Positions 33,101-42,188 of a stretch of DNA of 64,000 nucleotides are shown one piece after another. The notes under the pieces were generated by a model. That model ran no database searches and was not told the origin of the DNA. It saw nothing but the letters and a program-made list of their open reading frames with translations. The DNA is from Rubritalea tangerina. GTDB lineage: Bacteria > Verrucomicrobiota > Verrucomicrobiia > Verrucomicrobiales > Akkermansiaceae. Positions within the stretch are counted from its first letter, which is position 1, and every line of letters starts with the position of its first letter. The stretch spans positions 1-64,000 of the forward strand of contig NZ_JBHUJB010000013.1 of assembly GCF_042683245.1 (NCBI RefSeq), written 5' to 3'. Both the position numbers and the translations under genes were made by a program.

Positions 33101-33753
33101 CACTCAACAAAATAGCCATGACCACGCTTGGTCTTCACAAAATCCCCCCCCAGCTTCTTGCGTAAATTACAGACGTATACCTCTAAAATATTAGAAACCA
33201 CCTCCTTTTCCTCAGAAAATAAATGCTCATAAAGAAAAGCTCGCGACACCACCTTGCCGCGCTGCGCCACTAAGGTGTCTACCATCCGGTATTCCAAAGC
33301 AGTCACATCCACCAACTCCCCAGCTTTCTGAATCTCCTTCTTAGAAGCATCAATCGTAACATCCCCTACCCTTACCACATTCTGACTCTGCCCACGGGAC
33401 CGTCTTAACAAGGACCGCATGCGTGCCGTCAATTCCGCCAATTTAAATGGCTTCACCAAATAATCATCCGCTCCCGAGTCCAAACCTCTCACCCGATCCT
33501 CCGTCGAATCCCGAGCGGTCAACATCAACACCGGCACTTCCTTTCCCTCTTTCCGCAATGTCTCTAACACCTCCCAACCATTCATCTTTGGCAACATCAC
33601 ATCCAAGATCACTAAGTCATAAGAGATCTCCCGCGCGTGATACAAGCCCACCTCTCCGTCCTCACAGGCATCAACCAAATAACCTTCTTCACTTAATGCT
33701 TCTTCTAAGGTTCCACGGAGTGGACCATTGTCTTCTACCAATAGAATTCTCAT
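33100..33753 (-). CDS. OmpR-family DNA-binding response regulator
   Basis: 217 residues from ATG 33753 (MRILLVEDNGPLRGTLEEAL). The receiver domain has the acidic pair in LVEDN, the phospho-Asp in YDLVILDVMLPKMNGWE, Thr in VLMLTARDS and Lys in DYLVKPF. The C-terminal winged helix ends NILEVYVCNLRKKLGGDFVKTKRGHGYFVE, with the YVCNLRKKL recognition region. Translationally coupled to the histidine kinase by a one-base overlap. It likely controls the YHYH gene downstream or its own operon, which is inference from position. A longer reading to 33834 has no support. Confidence 0.95.
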   Translation of the reverse strand: MRILLVEDNGPLRGTLEEALSEEGYLVDACEDGEVGLYHAREISYDLVILDVMLPKMNGWEVLETLRKEGKEVPVLMLTARDSTEDRVRGLDSGADDYLVKPFKLAELTARMRSLLRRSRGQSQNVVRVGDVTIDASKKEIQKAGELVDVTALEYRMVDTLVAQRGKVVSRAFLYEHLFSEEKEVVSNILEVYVCNLRKKLGGDFVKTKRGHGYFVE

Positions 33754-33885
33754 GGTGCTGGGATCGTAACTTTTCCTTTTGAGTTCTCCAAACTCAATCA
33801 CATCAATTTTTTTCGGTGGGGGAATGCATGCCATGTTCTACACTAACAAGCGAAACATTAAGATCAGATGAGTCGCTGCAACCTC

Positions 33886-33915
33886 AAAAAAAAGCGACTT
33901 GGTTGCCCAAGTCGC
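33886..33915 (-). terminator. Rho-independent terminator of guaA
   Basis: GCGACTTGG (33894-33902) pairs with CCAAGTCGC (33907-33915), loop TTGC; on the minus strand eight T follow. It is 33 bases past the guaA stop. Confidence 0.92.
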
Positions 33916-33947
33916 CTATTCTTCATTAAGAAAAAATCCCCCCCTTC

Positions 33948-35471
33948 TTATTCCCACTCGATCGATGCCGGTGGCTTAGAGGAAATATCATAAAGCACTC
34001 GGTTGATACCAGAGACTTCATTCAAAATGCGGCTCGAAACCTTACGCAACAATGGTGTGGGTAAATCCACCCAGTCCGCAGTCATCGCATCTTCAGAAAT
34101 CACAGCACGCAGATTAGTCGCATACTCGTAAGAACGTTCATCCCCTTTGACTCCAACTGTCTTCACTGGAATCAACCCAGCATAGGCCTGCCAGGTCTTT
34201 TGGTACCATCCGCTCTCTTTGAGCTCAGAAATAAAGATGTGGTCACAGTCACGAATAATATCGAGACGCTCTTTTGTTACAACTCCTGGACAACGCACAG
34301 CCAAACCTGGCCCTGGGAATGGATGACGATCCAAAATGTCTTGCTGGATCCCCATGTTCGCTCCCAATTCACGCACCTCATCTTTAAATAACTCAGCAAG
34401 TGGCTCGAGAACCTTTCCTTCCTTCTGCATCTCCAAAATACGATCCACGCGGTTGTGGTGGGTCTTGATCGTAGATGCCTTAGAATTTTCATTGGAAGCT
34501 GACTCGATCACATCTGGGTACAAAGTTCCCTGCGCAAGCATTTCAGCATCCCCCACAGCATCCCAGAAGACATCAATGAACAGATTGCCAATGATCTTGC
34601 GTTTCTTCTCTGGGTCACCTTCTCCATCAAGAGCTGTAAGGAAACGCTCGGAAGCATCCACCACCTCGATGGGGACTCCCATCCGCTTAAAGTTCGCCTC
34701 TACCTCCGCAGTCTCATTCTTGCGCATCAAGCCCTGGTCAACATAGATCGCTTTCACGTTCACACCTGCCTCGTGCAGTAAAACCGCAAGCACAGTAGAA
34801 TCAACACCACCTGAAACCCCACAAACTACCTGCTTCTCTCCAACTTTCGCACGAATCTCATCAATCAATTCCTGCTTAAAGTCTTCAATGTGGAAAGCTG
34901 CAAGCTCGCCAGCTGTGTCCAAAAAGTTCTTCAAAATCTGAGTTCCCTCATGCGAATGCGTCACCTCTGGGTGGAATTGAATCCCAAAGAAACTCTCGCC
35001 CCACTGCAATGACACCGGAGTCCCATGCTGGTTCTTAGCAATCACACGACAATCCTCACCAAGAGAATCAACCGTATCAGAATGGCTCATCCATACTTGA
35101 GATTCAGCGGAAATCCCTTCGTATAAACCAGTCTGCTCGACTGGATACAACATGGCATTCCCATACTCACGATGGTTGGACTTCTTCACGCATCCACCAA
35201 ACTTGATGTTCAATAACTGCATGCCATAACAAACACCGAGCACTGGAACACCATACCCCTGGAGCATCTCAAAGTCGATATCTGGCGCGTCCTCATCACT
35301 CGTGCTCTTCGGGCCTCCAGAGAGAATAATCGCTCCCGGCTTCCCAATCGCATCCAAATGCTCAGGCAAGTACAGCTTCGCAAAATATCCAAGCTCACGC
35401 ACGCGACGCACAATGAGTTGGGTGTACTGAGAGCCGAAATCGAGTACGGCTACATGATTGATTTCTTCCAT
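33948..35471 (-). CDS. guaA: GMP synthase (glutamine-hydrolysing)
   Basis: Converts XMP to GMP with glutamine and ATP. 507 residues. The class I amidotransferase domain has the Cys nucleophile in VLGVCYGMQLL and His-Glu in GIQFHPEVTHS. The ATP-pyrophosphatase domain has the P-loop VCGVSGGVDSTVLA, then the dimerisation domain with RHPFPGPGLAVRC and the C-terminal VLYDISSKPPASIEWE. It follows guaB on the same strand after 166 bases that hold an inverted repeat. Confidence 0.98.
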   Translation of the reverse strand: MEEINHVAVLDFGSQYTQLIVRRVRELGYFAKLYLPEHLDAIGKPGAIILSGGPKSTSDEDAPDIDFEMLQGYGVPVLGVCYGMQLLNIKFGGCVKKSNHREYGNAMLYPVEQTGLYEGISAESQVWMSHSDTVDSLGEDCRVIAKNQHGTPVSLQWGESFFGIQFHPEVTHSHEGTQILKNFLDTAGELAAFHIEDFKQELIDEIRAKVGEKQVVCGVSGGVDSTVLAVLLHEAGVNVKAIYVDQGLMRKNETAEVEANFKRMGVPIEVVDASERFLTALDGEGDPEKKRKIIGNLFIDVFWDAVGDAEMLAQGTLYPDVIESASNENSKASTIKTHHNRVDRILEMQKEGKVLEPLAELFKDEVRELGANMGIQQDILDRHPFPGPGLAVRCPGVVTKERLDIIRDCDHIFISELKESGWYQKTWQAYAGLIPVKTVGVKGDERSYEYATNLRAVISEDAMTADWVDLPTPLLRKVSSRILNEVSGINRVLYDISSKPPASIEWE

Positions 35472-35568
35472 GATAGAAATAGTGGTTGTTTAAAAGTGAA
35501 AATGCGGAGCATGCGCCCCGCGAATTGGTAATTAGTTAAATGAGCCGTGTGACAGTTTAAGTTGTTAA

Positions 35569-35610
35569 GTTATTACGTTTCATAGAATCGGCCCCTAATA
35601 ACGTAATAAC
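35569..35610. promoter_or_regulatory. Perfect inverted repeat between guaB and guaA
   Basis: GTTATTACGT (35569-35578) and ACGTAATAAC (35601-35610) form a 10-bp perfect inverted repeat; one more mismatch-tolerant step extends it to TTA/TAA outside. It lies in the guaB-guaA gap. No T-run follows on the minus strand, so it may be an RNA processing or partial-termination site that lowers guaA relative to guaB, or a protein site. Confidence 0.5.
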
Positions 35611-35637
35611 CTAACACGTAAAACAACGCCTTAGGCC

Positions 35638-37089
35638 TTAACCGAGCGGCTGATAGTTCGTTGGTTCCTCTGTGATGGTGATGTCGTGAGCATGCGACTC
35701 ACGGAGCCCACCTGCGGTGATTTGCGTAAACTCTGCACGTTCACGTAATTTCGCCAAGTCCTGCGCACCGACGTAACCCAAACCTGAACGCAATCCGCCC
35801 ATAAGCTGGAATACAACATCCGCAACAGGCCCCTTGTAAGGAACGCGACCTTCAACTCCCTCAGCCACCATCTTGCCTGAAGCATTCTGGCTGTAGCGGT
35901 CTTTGGAGCCCTTCCGCATCGCTCCCAACGACCCCATACCTCGGTACGTCTTGAATCGGCGCCCTTGGAAATGCACAGTCTGACCAGGTGACTCACGAGT
36001 ACCCGCGAGAAGTGACCCTAACATCACTAAATCAGCACCTGCTGCCATTGCCTTCACAATATCACCAGAGTAACGAATGCCACCATCCGCGATCACAGCA
36101 ACACCACGCTCACGCGCTACTGATGCCACATTCTGAATCGCGGTGAACTGAGGCATCCCGACACCCGCTACAACGCGAGTCGTACAAATAGAACCAGGTC
36201 CTACCCCCACCTTCACAGCGGATACTCCAGCATCACAAAGATCCTTCGCTCCCTGCGCTGTCACCACGTTGCCAGCGACCACAGGCACGCCCAAAGTCGT
36301 CAAATTCTTGATCACATCTATCACCACCTGAGTGTGGCCAGTTGCCGCATCAATAAATAAAGCATCTACGCCTGCTGCAACCAATGCTTCCGCCCGCTTC
36401 ATGTGGTCCGGTCCTGGACCTACCGCCGCCCCACAACGTAACTGACCGTTCTCATCTTTGGCCGAATGCGTGAATGTCATGCGCTTCTCAATATCCGCAC
36501 CTGTAATCAACCCCGCCAACTTTCCAAAACCGTCAATCAATGGCAGCTTCTCAATCCGGTTCTCATAGAGAATCCGTCGCGCTTCCTCAATACATGTGTC
36601 AGCTGGTGCTACCACCAAACGGTCGATCGGTGTCATCACATCTTCCACCGTACGATTCTTATTTTCTACGTAGCCAATATCACGCCCCGTAACCATGCCC
36701 TCTAAAACATTATCCTCGTTCACTACAGGGAAACCTGAAAAGCCTTCCTGAGCAATAATGTCACGCACATCAGCCAAGGTCATCGCCTTGCTCACAGTGA
36801 CAGGATCCTGAATCACCGCATTCTCAGAACGCTTCACCTTCGCTACCATCGCAGCTTGTTCCTCAATCGTGTTGTTGCGGTGAATCACCCCAATGCCACC
36901 CTCACGGGCCAAGGCAATTGCCAGCTCAGCTTCAGATACTGAATCCATCGCTGCGGATACCACAGGAATGTTCAATCCAATATCCTTGGTCAACCACGAA
37001 GAAATGTCCGTCTCGTTTGGAATCACAGCACTGTGCTGCGGTACGAGAAGTACGTCGTCAAAAGAAAGTCCGAGAGAAATCTCTGCCAT
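35638..37089 (-). CDS. guaB: Inosine-5'-monophosphate dehydrogenase
   Basis: Oxidises IMP to XMP with NAD+, the committed step to GMP. 483 residues from ATG 37089 (MAEISLGLSFDDVLLVPQ). The barrel is interrupted by two CBS domains (about 93-205; FSGFPVVNEDNVLEGMVT and LPLIDGFGKLAGLIT). The catalytic Cys is in GVGPGSICTTRVV, and the flap region has MGSLGAMRKGSKDRY. It is the first gene of the guaBA unit. A GTG nine bases upstream is less likely. Confidence 0.98.
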   Translation of the reverse strand: MAEISLGLSFDDVLLVPQHSAVIPNETDISSWLTKDIGLNIPVVSAAMDSVSEAELAIALAREGGIGVIHRNNTIEEQAAMVAKVKRSENAVIQDPVTVSKAMTLADVRDIIAQEGFSGFPVVNEDNVLEGMVTGRDIGYVENKNRTVEDVMTPIDRLVVAPADTCIEEARRILYENRIEKLPLIDGFGKLAGLITGADIEKRMTFTHSAKDENGQLRCGAAVGPGPDHMKRAEALVAAGVDALFIDAATGHTQVVIDVIKNLTTLGVPVVAGNVVTAQGAKDLCDAGVSAVKVGVGPGSICTTRVVAGVGMPQFTAIQNVASVARERGVAVIADGGIRYSGDIVKAMAAGADLVMLGSLLAGTRESPGQTVHFQGRRFKTYRGMGSLGAMRKGSKDRYSQNASGKMVAEGVEGRVPYKGPVADVVFQLMGGLRSGLGYVGAQDLAKLRERAEFTQITAGGLRESHAHDITITEEPTNYQPLG

Positions 37090-37269
37090 GCACGACACAA
37101 GGGATTTTTATCCCAACTTGCAAGCCCAAATCCTCCATCGCCACTTTTTATGCGTTTGATTCATCTTCACCCACTGCCACACAGCTCAACCACACAACCA
37201 AAGATTCAGCAGCTTCTTACCCCCAAACTCCCCCCACCATGCTTACTTTTTCTCAAAAACCCCTTTTAT

Positions 37270-37301
37270 ATAACGCTATATACCATAATCTGACGCGTTA
37301 T
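37270..37301. promoter_or_regulatory. Candidate autoregulatory operator of the LacI-type gene
   Basis: ATAACGC (37270-37276) and GCGTTAT (37295-37301) are perfect inverted half-sites 18 bases apart, the second overlapping the start codon at 37300. CpG-centred half-sites next to the gene are common for LacI-family regulators. This is a motif guess; it could also be a coincidence in a short leader. Confidence 0.35.
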
Positions 37302-38214
37302 GAATCGCATTCGCCTCAGTGACATTGCTCAAAAAGCCGGTGTTTCCACCATGGCCGTCTCACACGTACTCAATGGTTCAGGCAAAGGAAAAGTCAGCGT
37401 CAGCCCAGCCCTCTCTGACCATATCCGCGAGGTGGCAAAACAGCTCAACTACACTCCCCACCAAGCAGCTCGCGCCCTACGAGGCTCATCAATCAAAGTC
37501 ATCGGAGCCATCAGCTATGGCGCCATGGACCCAATCAAAACCCGAGCCCTTGCCTGTCTACAAACCTCTGTAGAACGCCATGCATTTCACCTCATGAGCG
37601 CTCGAATCACCGAAACATCAAGCAACTGGGAGCACTCTATCGTAGCCCTCCTCAGTCACGGCGTAAATGCTCTACTCGCATTCTGCGAAGATGACACCCA
37701 CCTCGAACAAGCACTACAACTAGGCAAACAAGAAGGCGTCCCCGTCATTCCCGTCCGGCTCGATGGTGGATCAATTGGCCCATCCAGCTGCGGAATCCGA
37801 ACAGCTCTTAACAGCGGTATCCAACTCGCCCTCGATCAATTCTCCAACAAACACCCCATAAAAATCATCTCAGATAATCTCCCACCACTTTGGAAAAACC
37901 ACCTCGAACAAAACAAGCTCCTACACACATCCATCAACAAGGCTGATCTAATTCCAAACGACCAAATCCTCACCTCCGATGACTGGACTGCCGCTAAACT
38001 CATCCGCCTCTATCCAAACCTCGTACCGGGCCAAGACTACAAAATCATTGGTTGGGGAAATGCCCCTGCATGCGACTACATGACTCCTCAACTAACCTCA
38101 ATAGGCCTCAATCTACCTGAGGTCGTCAATGCTGCTGTCGATAATATCACGTCTAACCAACCCGCAATGATTCACAATATTAAGCCCATCATTATCCGCC
38201 GCCAAACCCACTAA
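37300..38214 (+). CDS. LacI-family transcriptional regulator
   Basis: 304 residues. N-terminal HTH and hinge helix: IRLSDIAQKAGVSTMAVSHV, then HQAARALRGS. The sugar-binding periplasmic-binding-like domain follows, a little short at the C-terminus compared with the usual 330-340. It sits 35 bases upstream of a sulfatase, so it probably controls that gene in response to a (sulfated) sugar. Inference from context. Confidence 0.92.
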   Translation: MNRIRLSDIAQKAGVSTMAVSHVLNGSGKGKVSVSPALSDHIREVAKQLNYTPHQAARALRGSSIKVIGAISYGAMDPIKTRALACLQTSVERHAFHLMSARITETSSNWEHSIVALLSHGVNALLAFCEDDTHLEQALQLGKQEGVPVIPVRLDGGSIGPSSCGIRTALNSGIQLALDQFSNKHPIKIISDNLPPLWKNHLEQNKLLHTSINKADLIPNDQILTSDDWTAAKLIRLYPNLVPGQDYKIIGWGNAPACDYMTPQLTSIGLNLPEVVNAAVDNITSNQPAMIHNIKPIIIRRQTH

Positions 38215-38249
38215 CTGACACCTATTTTCATCCCCTAACTAACAAACCT

Positions 38250-39965
38250 ATGAAACAGAAATTGCTAATGCTAGCGCTTGCAGCTCTGACCCTCTCTCCG
38301 TCTATTGCCCATTCAGAACATCCAAAACCCAATGTACTCTTCATCGCAATCGACGATTTAAATGACTGGATCGGCTGCCTCGGCGGACACCCTCAAACCA
38401 TCACTCCCAACTTTGATAGACTCGCTAAGTCCGGCCAACTCTACTCAAACGCCCATTGTTCAGCGGCATCATGCAACCCATCCCGTAGCTCACTCATGCT
38501 CGGAGTCTCCCCCCACACCTCAGGTATCTACTCAAACGGACAAAAAATGCGTGAGGTCCTCCCCGATACCACACTCATGCCAAAACATTTCTCTAACAAT
38601 GGCTACTGGTCTGGAGGATCAGGAAAGCTCCTTCATTACTTTATCGATGCGAATTCATGGGATGCCTACTTCCCAAAAAAAGAAACAGAAAACCCATTCC
38701 CTCGCACTCTCTACCCAGAAACACGGCCACTCTCACTCCCTCGTGCTGGAGCTTGGCAATACAAAGAAACCGACTGGGGCGGTCTCGACGCTACCGATCA
38801 AGAATTCGGCGGTGACTTCCTCGTGTCCAACTGGATAAGCAAACATCTAAAAAAGCAACACGACAAACCATTCTTCCTCGCTTGCGGTATCTACCGCCCA
38901 CACGAACCGTGGTTCGTCCCACAAAAATATTTCGATAAGTTCCCACTCGAATCAATCAAACTCCCACTAGGATACAAAAAAAACGACCTCGATGATCTAC
39001 CTCCATCTGGCAAAAAAATGGGACCGAACCGCTACTTCAAGCACATCCTCGCCCACAAGCAATGGAAACAAGGTATTCAGGGCTATCTTGCTTCTATAAA
39101 CTTCGCCGACGCAATGCTTGGCCGCGTGCTTGACGCCTTAGAGTCAGGCCCGAATAAAGACAACACCATTGTGGTTCTTTGGTCAGATCACGGATGGCAT
39201 CTCGGAGAAAAACAACATTGGCAAAAATACACCGGATGGCGTGCCTCTACTCGCGTGCCGCTCATGATCCGTGTTCCTAAGGGCTGCTCTACAGCCCTCC
39301 CTCATGGCACCAAAGCTGGCACCGTATACAAACACCCAGTTTCGCTCCTCTCACTCTACAATACTCTGAACGAACTCTGCGGACTCCCAGCACATGGCAC
39401 CGATAGCATCAGTCTCGTTCCCACCCTCAAGTCACAGGCCCAACAATTCGAATCAGCACTCACCTTCCTCGACCACCGTGGATCCGTCGCTGTTAGTGGC
39501 ACGGATTGGCGTTACATCCGCTACCAAAATGGCGATCACGAACTCTATCACATCCCAACAGATCCACATGAATGGAATAACCTAGCCTCAAGCCCACAAC
39601 ACGCCAAGCACATCAAACGCCTCGCGGCTACGATCCCCACAAAACTCGCAGAATATGTACCACCATCACACGATGCCCTACCTGCCCTCGAATGGGTGGC
39701 ACACTCAGACAGCTCAAAGCTCCCGAAACCCGCATTCGATGGCCCAAATTACCAGCTCGTCTTCATGAATAAAACCCACGCAAGTCGCAAGGTCTACTCA
39801 CTCGAAAAAGATGGTTCGCTCAAATTTCAGACTACCATCAAAGCTGGCCAGAAACACACATTACGTGCCGAATCCGGCTCATACTGGATCATCATGTCCA
39901 TGCAAAAAAAACAACTAGGATACTTCAAAATTCTAGACCGTAACGCCAAAGCGGTAATCAAATAA
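38250..39965 (+). CDS. Secreted sulfatase (iduronate-2-sulfatase-like)
   Basis: 571 residues. A signal peptide (MKQKLLMLALAALTLSPSIA) is followed by the sulfatase core: PNVLFIAIDDLNDWIGCLG (metal ligands Asp-Asp), the formylglycine motif in SAASCNPSRSSLMLG (Cys becomes fGly), YRPHEPWFVPQKY, and LWSDHGWHLGEKQHW with Asp-His. This matches the choline-sulfatase/iduronate-2-sulfatase branch (S1_7-like), removing sulfate from algal or other sulfated polysaccharides. After residue about 490 comes a C-terminal extension with a small beta domain (KVYSLEKDGSLKFQTTIKAG) not in the core. No maturase is visible in this window. Confidence 0.92.
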   Translation: MKQKLLMLALAALTLSPSIAHSEHPKPNVLFIAIDDLNDWIGCLGGHPQTITPNFDRLAKSGQLYSNAHCSAASCNPSRSSLMLGVSPHTSGIYSNGQKMREVLPDTTLMPKHFSNNGYWSGGSGKLLHYFIDANSWDAYFPKKETENPFPRTLYPETRPLSLPRAGAWQYKETDWGGLDATDQEFGGDFLVSNWISKHLKKQHDKPFFLACGIYRPHEPWFVPQKYFDKFPLESIKLPLGYKKNDLDDLPPSGKKMGPNRYFKHILAHKQWKQGIQGYLASINFADAMLGRVLDALESGPNKDNTIVVLWSDHGWHLGEKQHWQKYTGWRASTRVPLMIRVPKGCSTALPHGTKAGTVYKHPVSLLSLYNTLNELCGLPAHGTDSISLVPTLKSQAQQFESALTFLDHRGSVAVSGTDWRYIRYQNGDHELYHIPTDPHEWNNLASSPQHAKHIKRLAATIPTKLAEYVPPSHDALPALEWVAHSDSSKLPKPAFDGPNYQLVFMNKTHASRKVYSLEKDGSLKFQTTIKAGQKHTLRAESGSYWIIMSMQKKQLGYFKILDRNAKAVIK

Positions 39966-40133
39966 TCTTCCACTTCCCCCCTATCTCATGATCATAAACT
40001 GGCGCCGCACCCTCGAACTCTAGATAATGACAGCGCGCTAACCCGAATTACCTACCAACCAACACCCGGTAAAAAAGCCTGTCTATTCCATACAATCTGT
40101 GGTGAAAAACTTGCAGCAAGCACAGCAACCGCT

Positions 40134-41042
40134 ATGCAACACACCCAGATGAAACACGTCTACACACTCTCCGATCTCCGCGACCCTGCATTCGCTCAAA
40201 GCGCCCCCAACGCGAAACTCGCTGTCATCGGGCACCCGATCAAACACTCAGCCTCTCCGCAAATGCACCAAGCAGCTCTCGACGCTGCTGGAATCGACAT
40301 CCAATACATCCGGGTAGAAGTCGAACCACATCAAGTAGAAGCATGCTTCGCAGAAATGGAACGCCTCGGATTTATTGGCTGTAATGTCACTGTGCCTCAC
40401 AAGCTAGAGGCCATGGACCTCTGCCACGAACTCACAGAGGACGCCAAAGCCCTCGGCGCCACCAACACCATCCTCTTTAAGGACGGCAAGCGTATCGGCC
40501 ATAACTCTGACGGCCCAGGACTCGCCCAAGCCATCTACGAAGACTTCGGCAAGTCGCTCACCGAACTGCGTGTACTCATTCTCGGTGCCGGAGGTGGAGC
40601 TGGCCGAGCTATCGCCACTCAATGCGCCCGTGAAGGGTCTCCCGCAATCTACCTCTCCAACCGAACCGTCGAAAAACTCGAGCCCATTGCCGAGTCGCTC
40701 ACTAACGAATATGGAGCAAAACTCGTTTGCACACTCTCAAACGCAACGGAAGACCTCACCACTGCAGCAGCACGTGTCGACCTCATCATCAACTCCACTT
40801 CTCTAGGGCTCCACTTTGAAGATCCCCTTCCTCTGCCTGAGTCAGCGTTGGCTTCTTCTCAGATGGTCTATGATGCCATCTATAACCCACCCCTCACTCC
40901 CCTGCTGGCAAAAGCCCAAGAACTGGGAGCTAGCACATCCAACGGGCTCTCAATGCTCTTACATCAAGGAGCTATCTCATTTGCATTCTGGTTAGGACAA
41001 TCACCTGACCTAGCAGCTATGCGTCGCGGGCTAAATTATTGA
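40134..41042 (+). CDS. aroE: Shikimate dehydrogenase
   Basis: Reduces 3-dehydroshikimate with NADPH in aromatic amino-acid synthesis. 302 residues. Shikimate site VIGHPIKHSASPQMHQAAL, catalytic Lys in NVTVPHKLEAM, Asn/Asp in GATNT and HNSDGPG, NADP loop LILGAGGGAGRAIA, then SNRTVEKLEP and INSTSLGL. The N-terminal 25 residues precede the family start and may be unconserved; ATG 40149 is an alternative. The last 7 bases overlap the convergent gene. Confidence 0.96.
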   Translation: MQHTQMKHVYTLSDLRDPAFAQSAPNAKLAVIGHPIKHSASPQMHQAALDAAGIDIQYIRVEVEPHQVEACFAEMERLGFIGCNVTVPHKLEAMDLCHELTEDAKALGATNTILFKDGKRIGHNSDGPGLAQAIYEDFGKSLTELRVLILGAGGGAGRAIATQCAREGSPAIYLSNRTVEKLEPIAESLTNEYGAKLVCTLSNATEDLTTAAARVDLIINSTSLGLHFEDPLPLPESALASSQMVYDAIYNPPLTPLLAKAQELGASTSNGLSMLLHQGAISFAFWLGQSPDLAAMRRGLNY

Positions 41043-42127
41043 GACCTCCCAGACTCAAGCCCCGGCTCCATCCAATCAAGAGCTCTAACACCTGATAAAT
41101 GAAGCTCTGGAGCTTCCTCCCCGGGTCTCCACTCTAAATCGGCATGCACCCTTAACAAACCTGCAGTATCCTTAGCGCCAATCACACGTTCATCATCATT
41201 TTTAAGCGCCTCAAGCTTATCAAATGCTTCATTCAGCTGCCCATACAGTGGGTCATCCATCTCGACAACCACCTGTGGAGATTCATTAAGACGCTCACCT
41301 GCTAATACTTTTGGCTGGTAAAAGATGAGCTGCAACGCTGCCCGGCTGCGCCCGCTGCCAACATGCCTGCGCCTCACATAGAGGCGAAAACTCTCCCTCG
41401 CCCCATCGGGCTTCTCAGCAAGAAAATTACTCCACGATTTTTCAGAGTACCTAACGTGTTGCTCCCAATCTAAAAGCCACTCACCATCAATCTCCCAAAA
41501 TACTAACTCAAATACATTCTCCACTCCGTCACGCACCAAGAACTCAACCCGATCACGCCCCTCCAGCGATTCATATTTTTGCCCTAACAACTCTAATGGG
41601 GGTGCCGGCGCAACAGCATCAATATCCTCAGCATGCTTCTCCATACTCAGGATCTTCCGCACCCCACCTACCACCAAAGAAGAACGCTCATTCACCGAAT
41701 TTGCAGCTAAAAAACGATCATAATTTTTGAGACATTTCCCCCCTTCCTCTAACAAGGTTTGTTGGTACTCACGCTCAGCCTTCACAAATTGATTTTCCTC
41801 AGCACCCTCGCCCTCTTCGAGCTGTTGATTATAGATAGCAAAGCCGACTCCTCCCACCAATAAAATGACCCATAGTGCTATCGCCATCCTCCCTTGACGC
41901 CTGCGACGGACCTTTTGCATAGACACAAAGTCAGCCACATCTAGACCAGGCACCCCGTGATGGTCATCCGACTGAACCACTCGCTGCATCTGGTCGATCG
42001 AGGTAAAATCTGCTTTCCTAAACGGACTCTCACCACAATCAGGACAGGACGCTTCCCTCGACAAAGGGGAGTCTGCAGAAAAGATAGCATTACAGGAATC
42101 ACAATGGTGCTGGTCTGGATCACTCAT
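41036..42127 (-). CDS. Zinc-ribbon membrane protein, paralogue of 18103-19101
   Basis: 363 residues from ATG 42127 (MSDPDQHHCDSC). The N-terminus is a zinc ribbon (CDSC...CPDCGESPF). A membrane helix (about 80-100, MAIALWVILLVGGVGFAIY) is followed by an acidic linker and a folded domain with FLAANSVNERSSLVV, LLDWEQHVRYSEKSWSNF and LHLSGVRALDWME. The same pattern is in the protein at 18103-19101, which lacks the zinc ribbon. Function unknown. It is convergent with aroE and 61 bases downstream of mtnP. Confidence 0.75.
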   Translation of the reverse strand: MSDPDQHHCDSCNAIFSADSPLSREASCPDCGESPFRKADFTSIDQMQRVVQSDDHHGVPGLDVADFVSMQKVRRRRQGRMAIALWVILLVGGVGFAIYNQQLEEGEGAEENQFVKAEREYQQTLLEEGGKCLKNYDRFLAANSVNERSSLVVGGVRKILSMEKHAEDIDAVAPAPPLELLGQKYESLEGRDRVEFLVRDGVENVFELVFWEIDGEWLLDWEQHVRYSEKSWSNFLAEKPDGARESFRLYVRRRHVGSGRSRAALQLIFYQPKVLAGERLNESPQVVVEMDDPLYGQLNEAFDKLEALKNDDERVIGAKDTAGLLRVHADLEWRPGEEAPELHLSGVRALDWMEPGLESGRSQ

Positions 42128-42188
42128 AGGCACTTCGATCTATTTGAATTACCAACTTTTCTGCTCGAGAGAAATCGAAAAATCCTTC

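Noticed and set aside
35569..35610. Rho-independent terminator between guaB and guaA
   Set aside because: The stem is A+T-rich and no T-run follows on the minus strand; kept as a regulatory candidate only.
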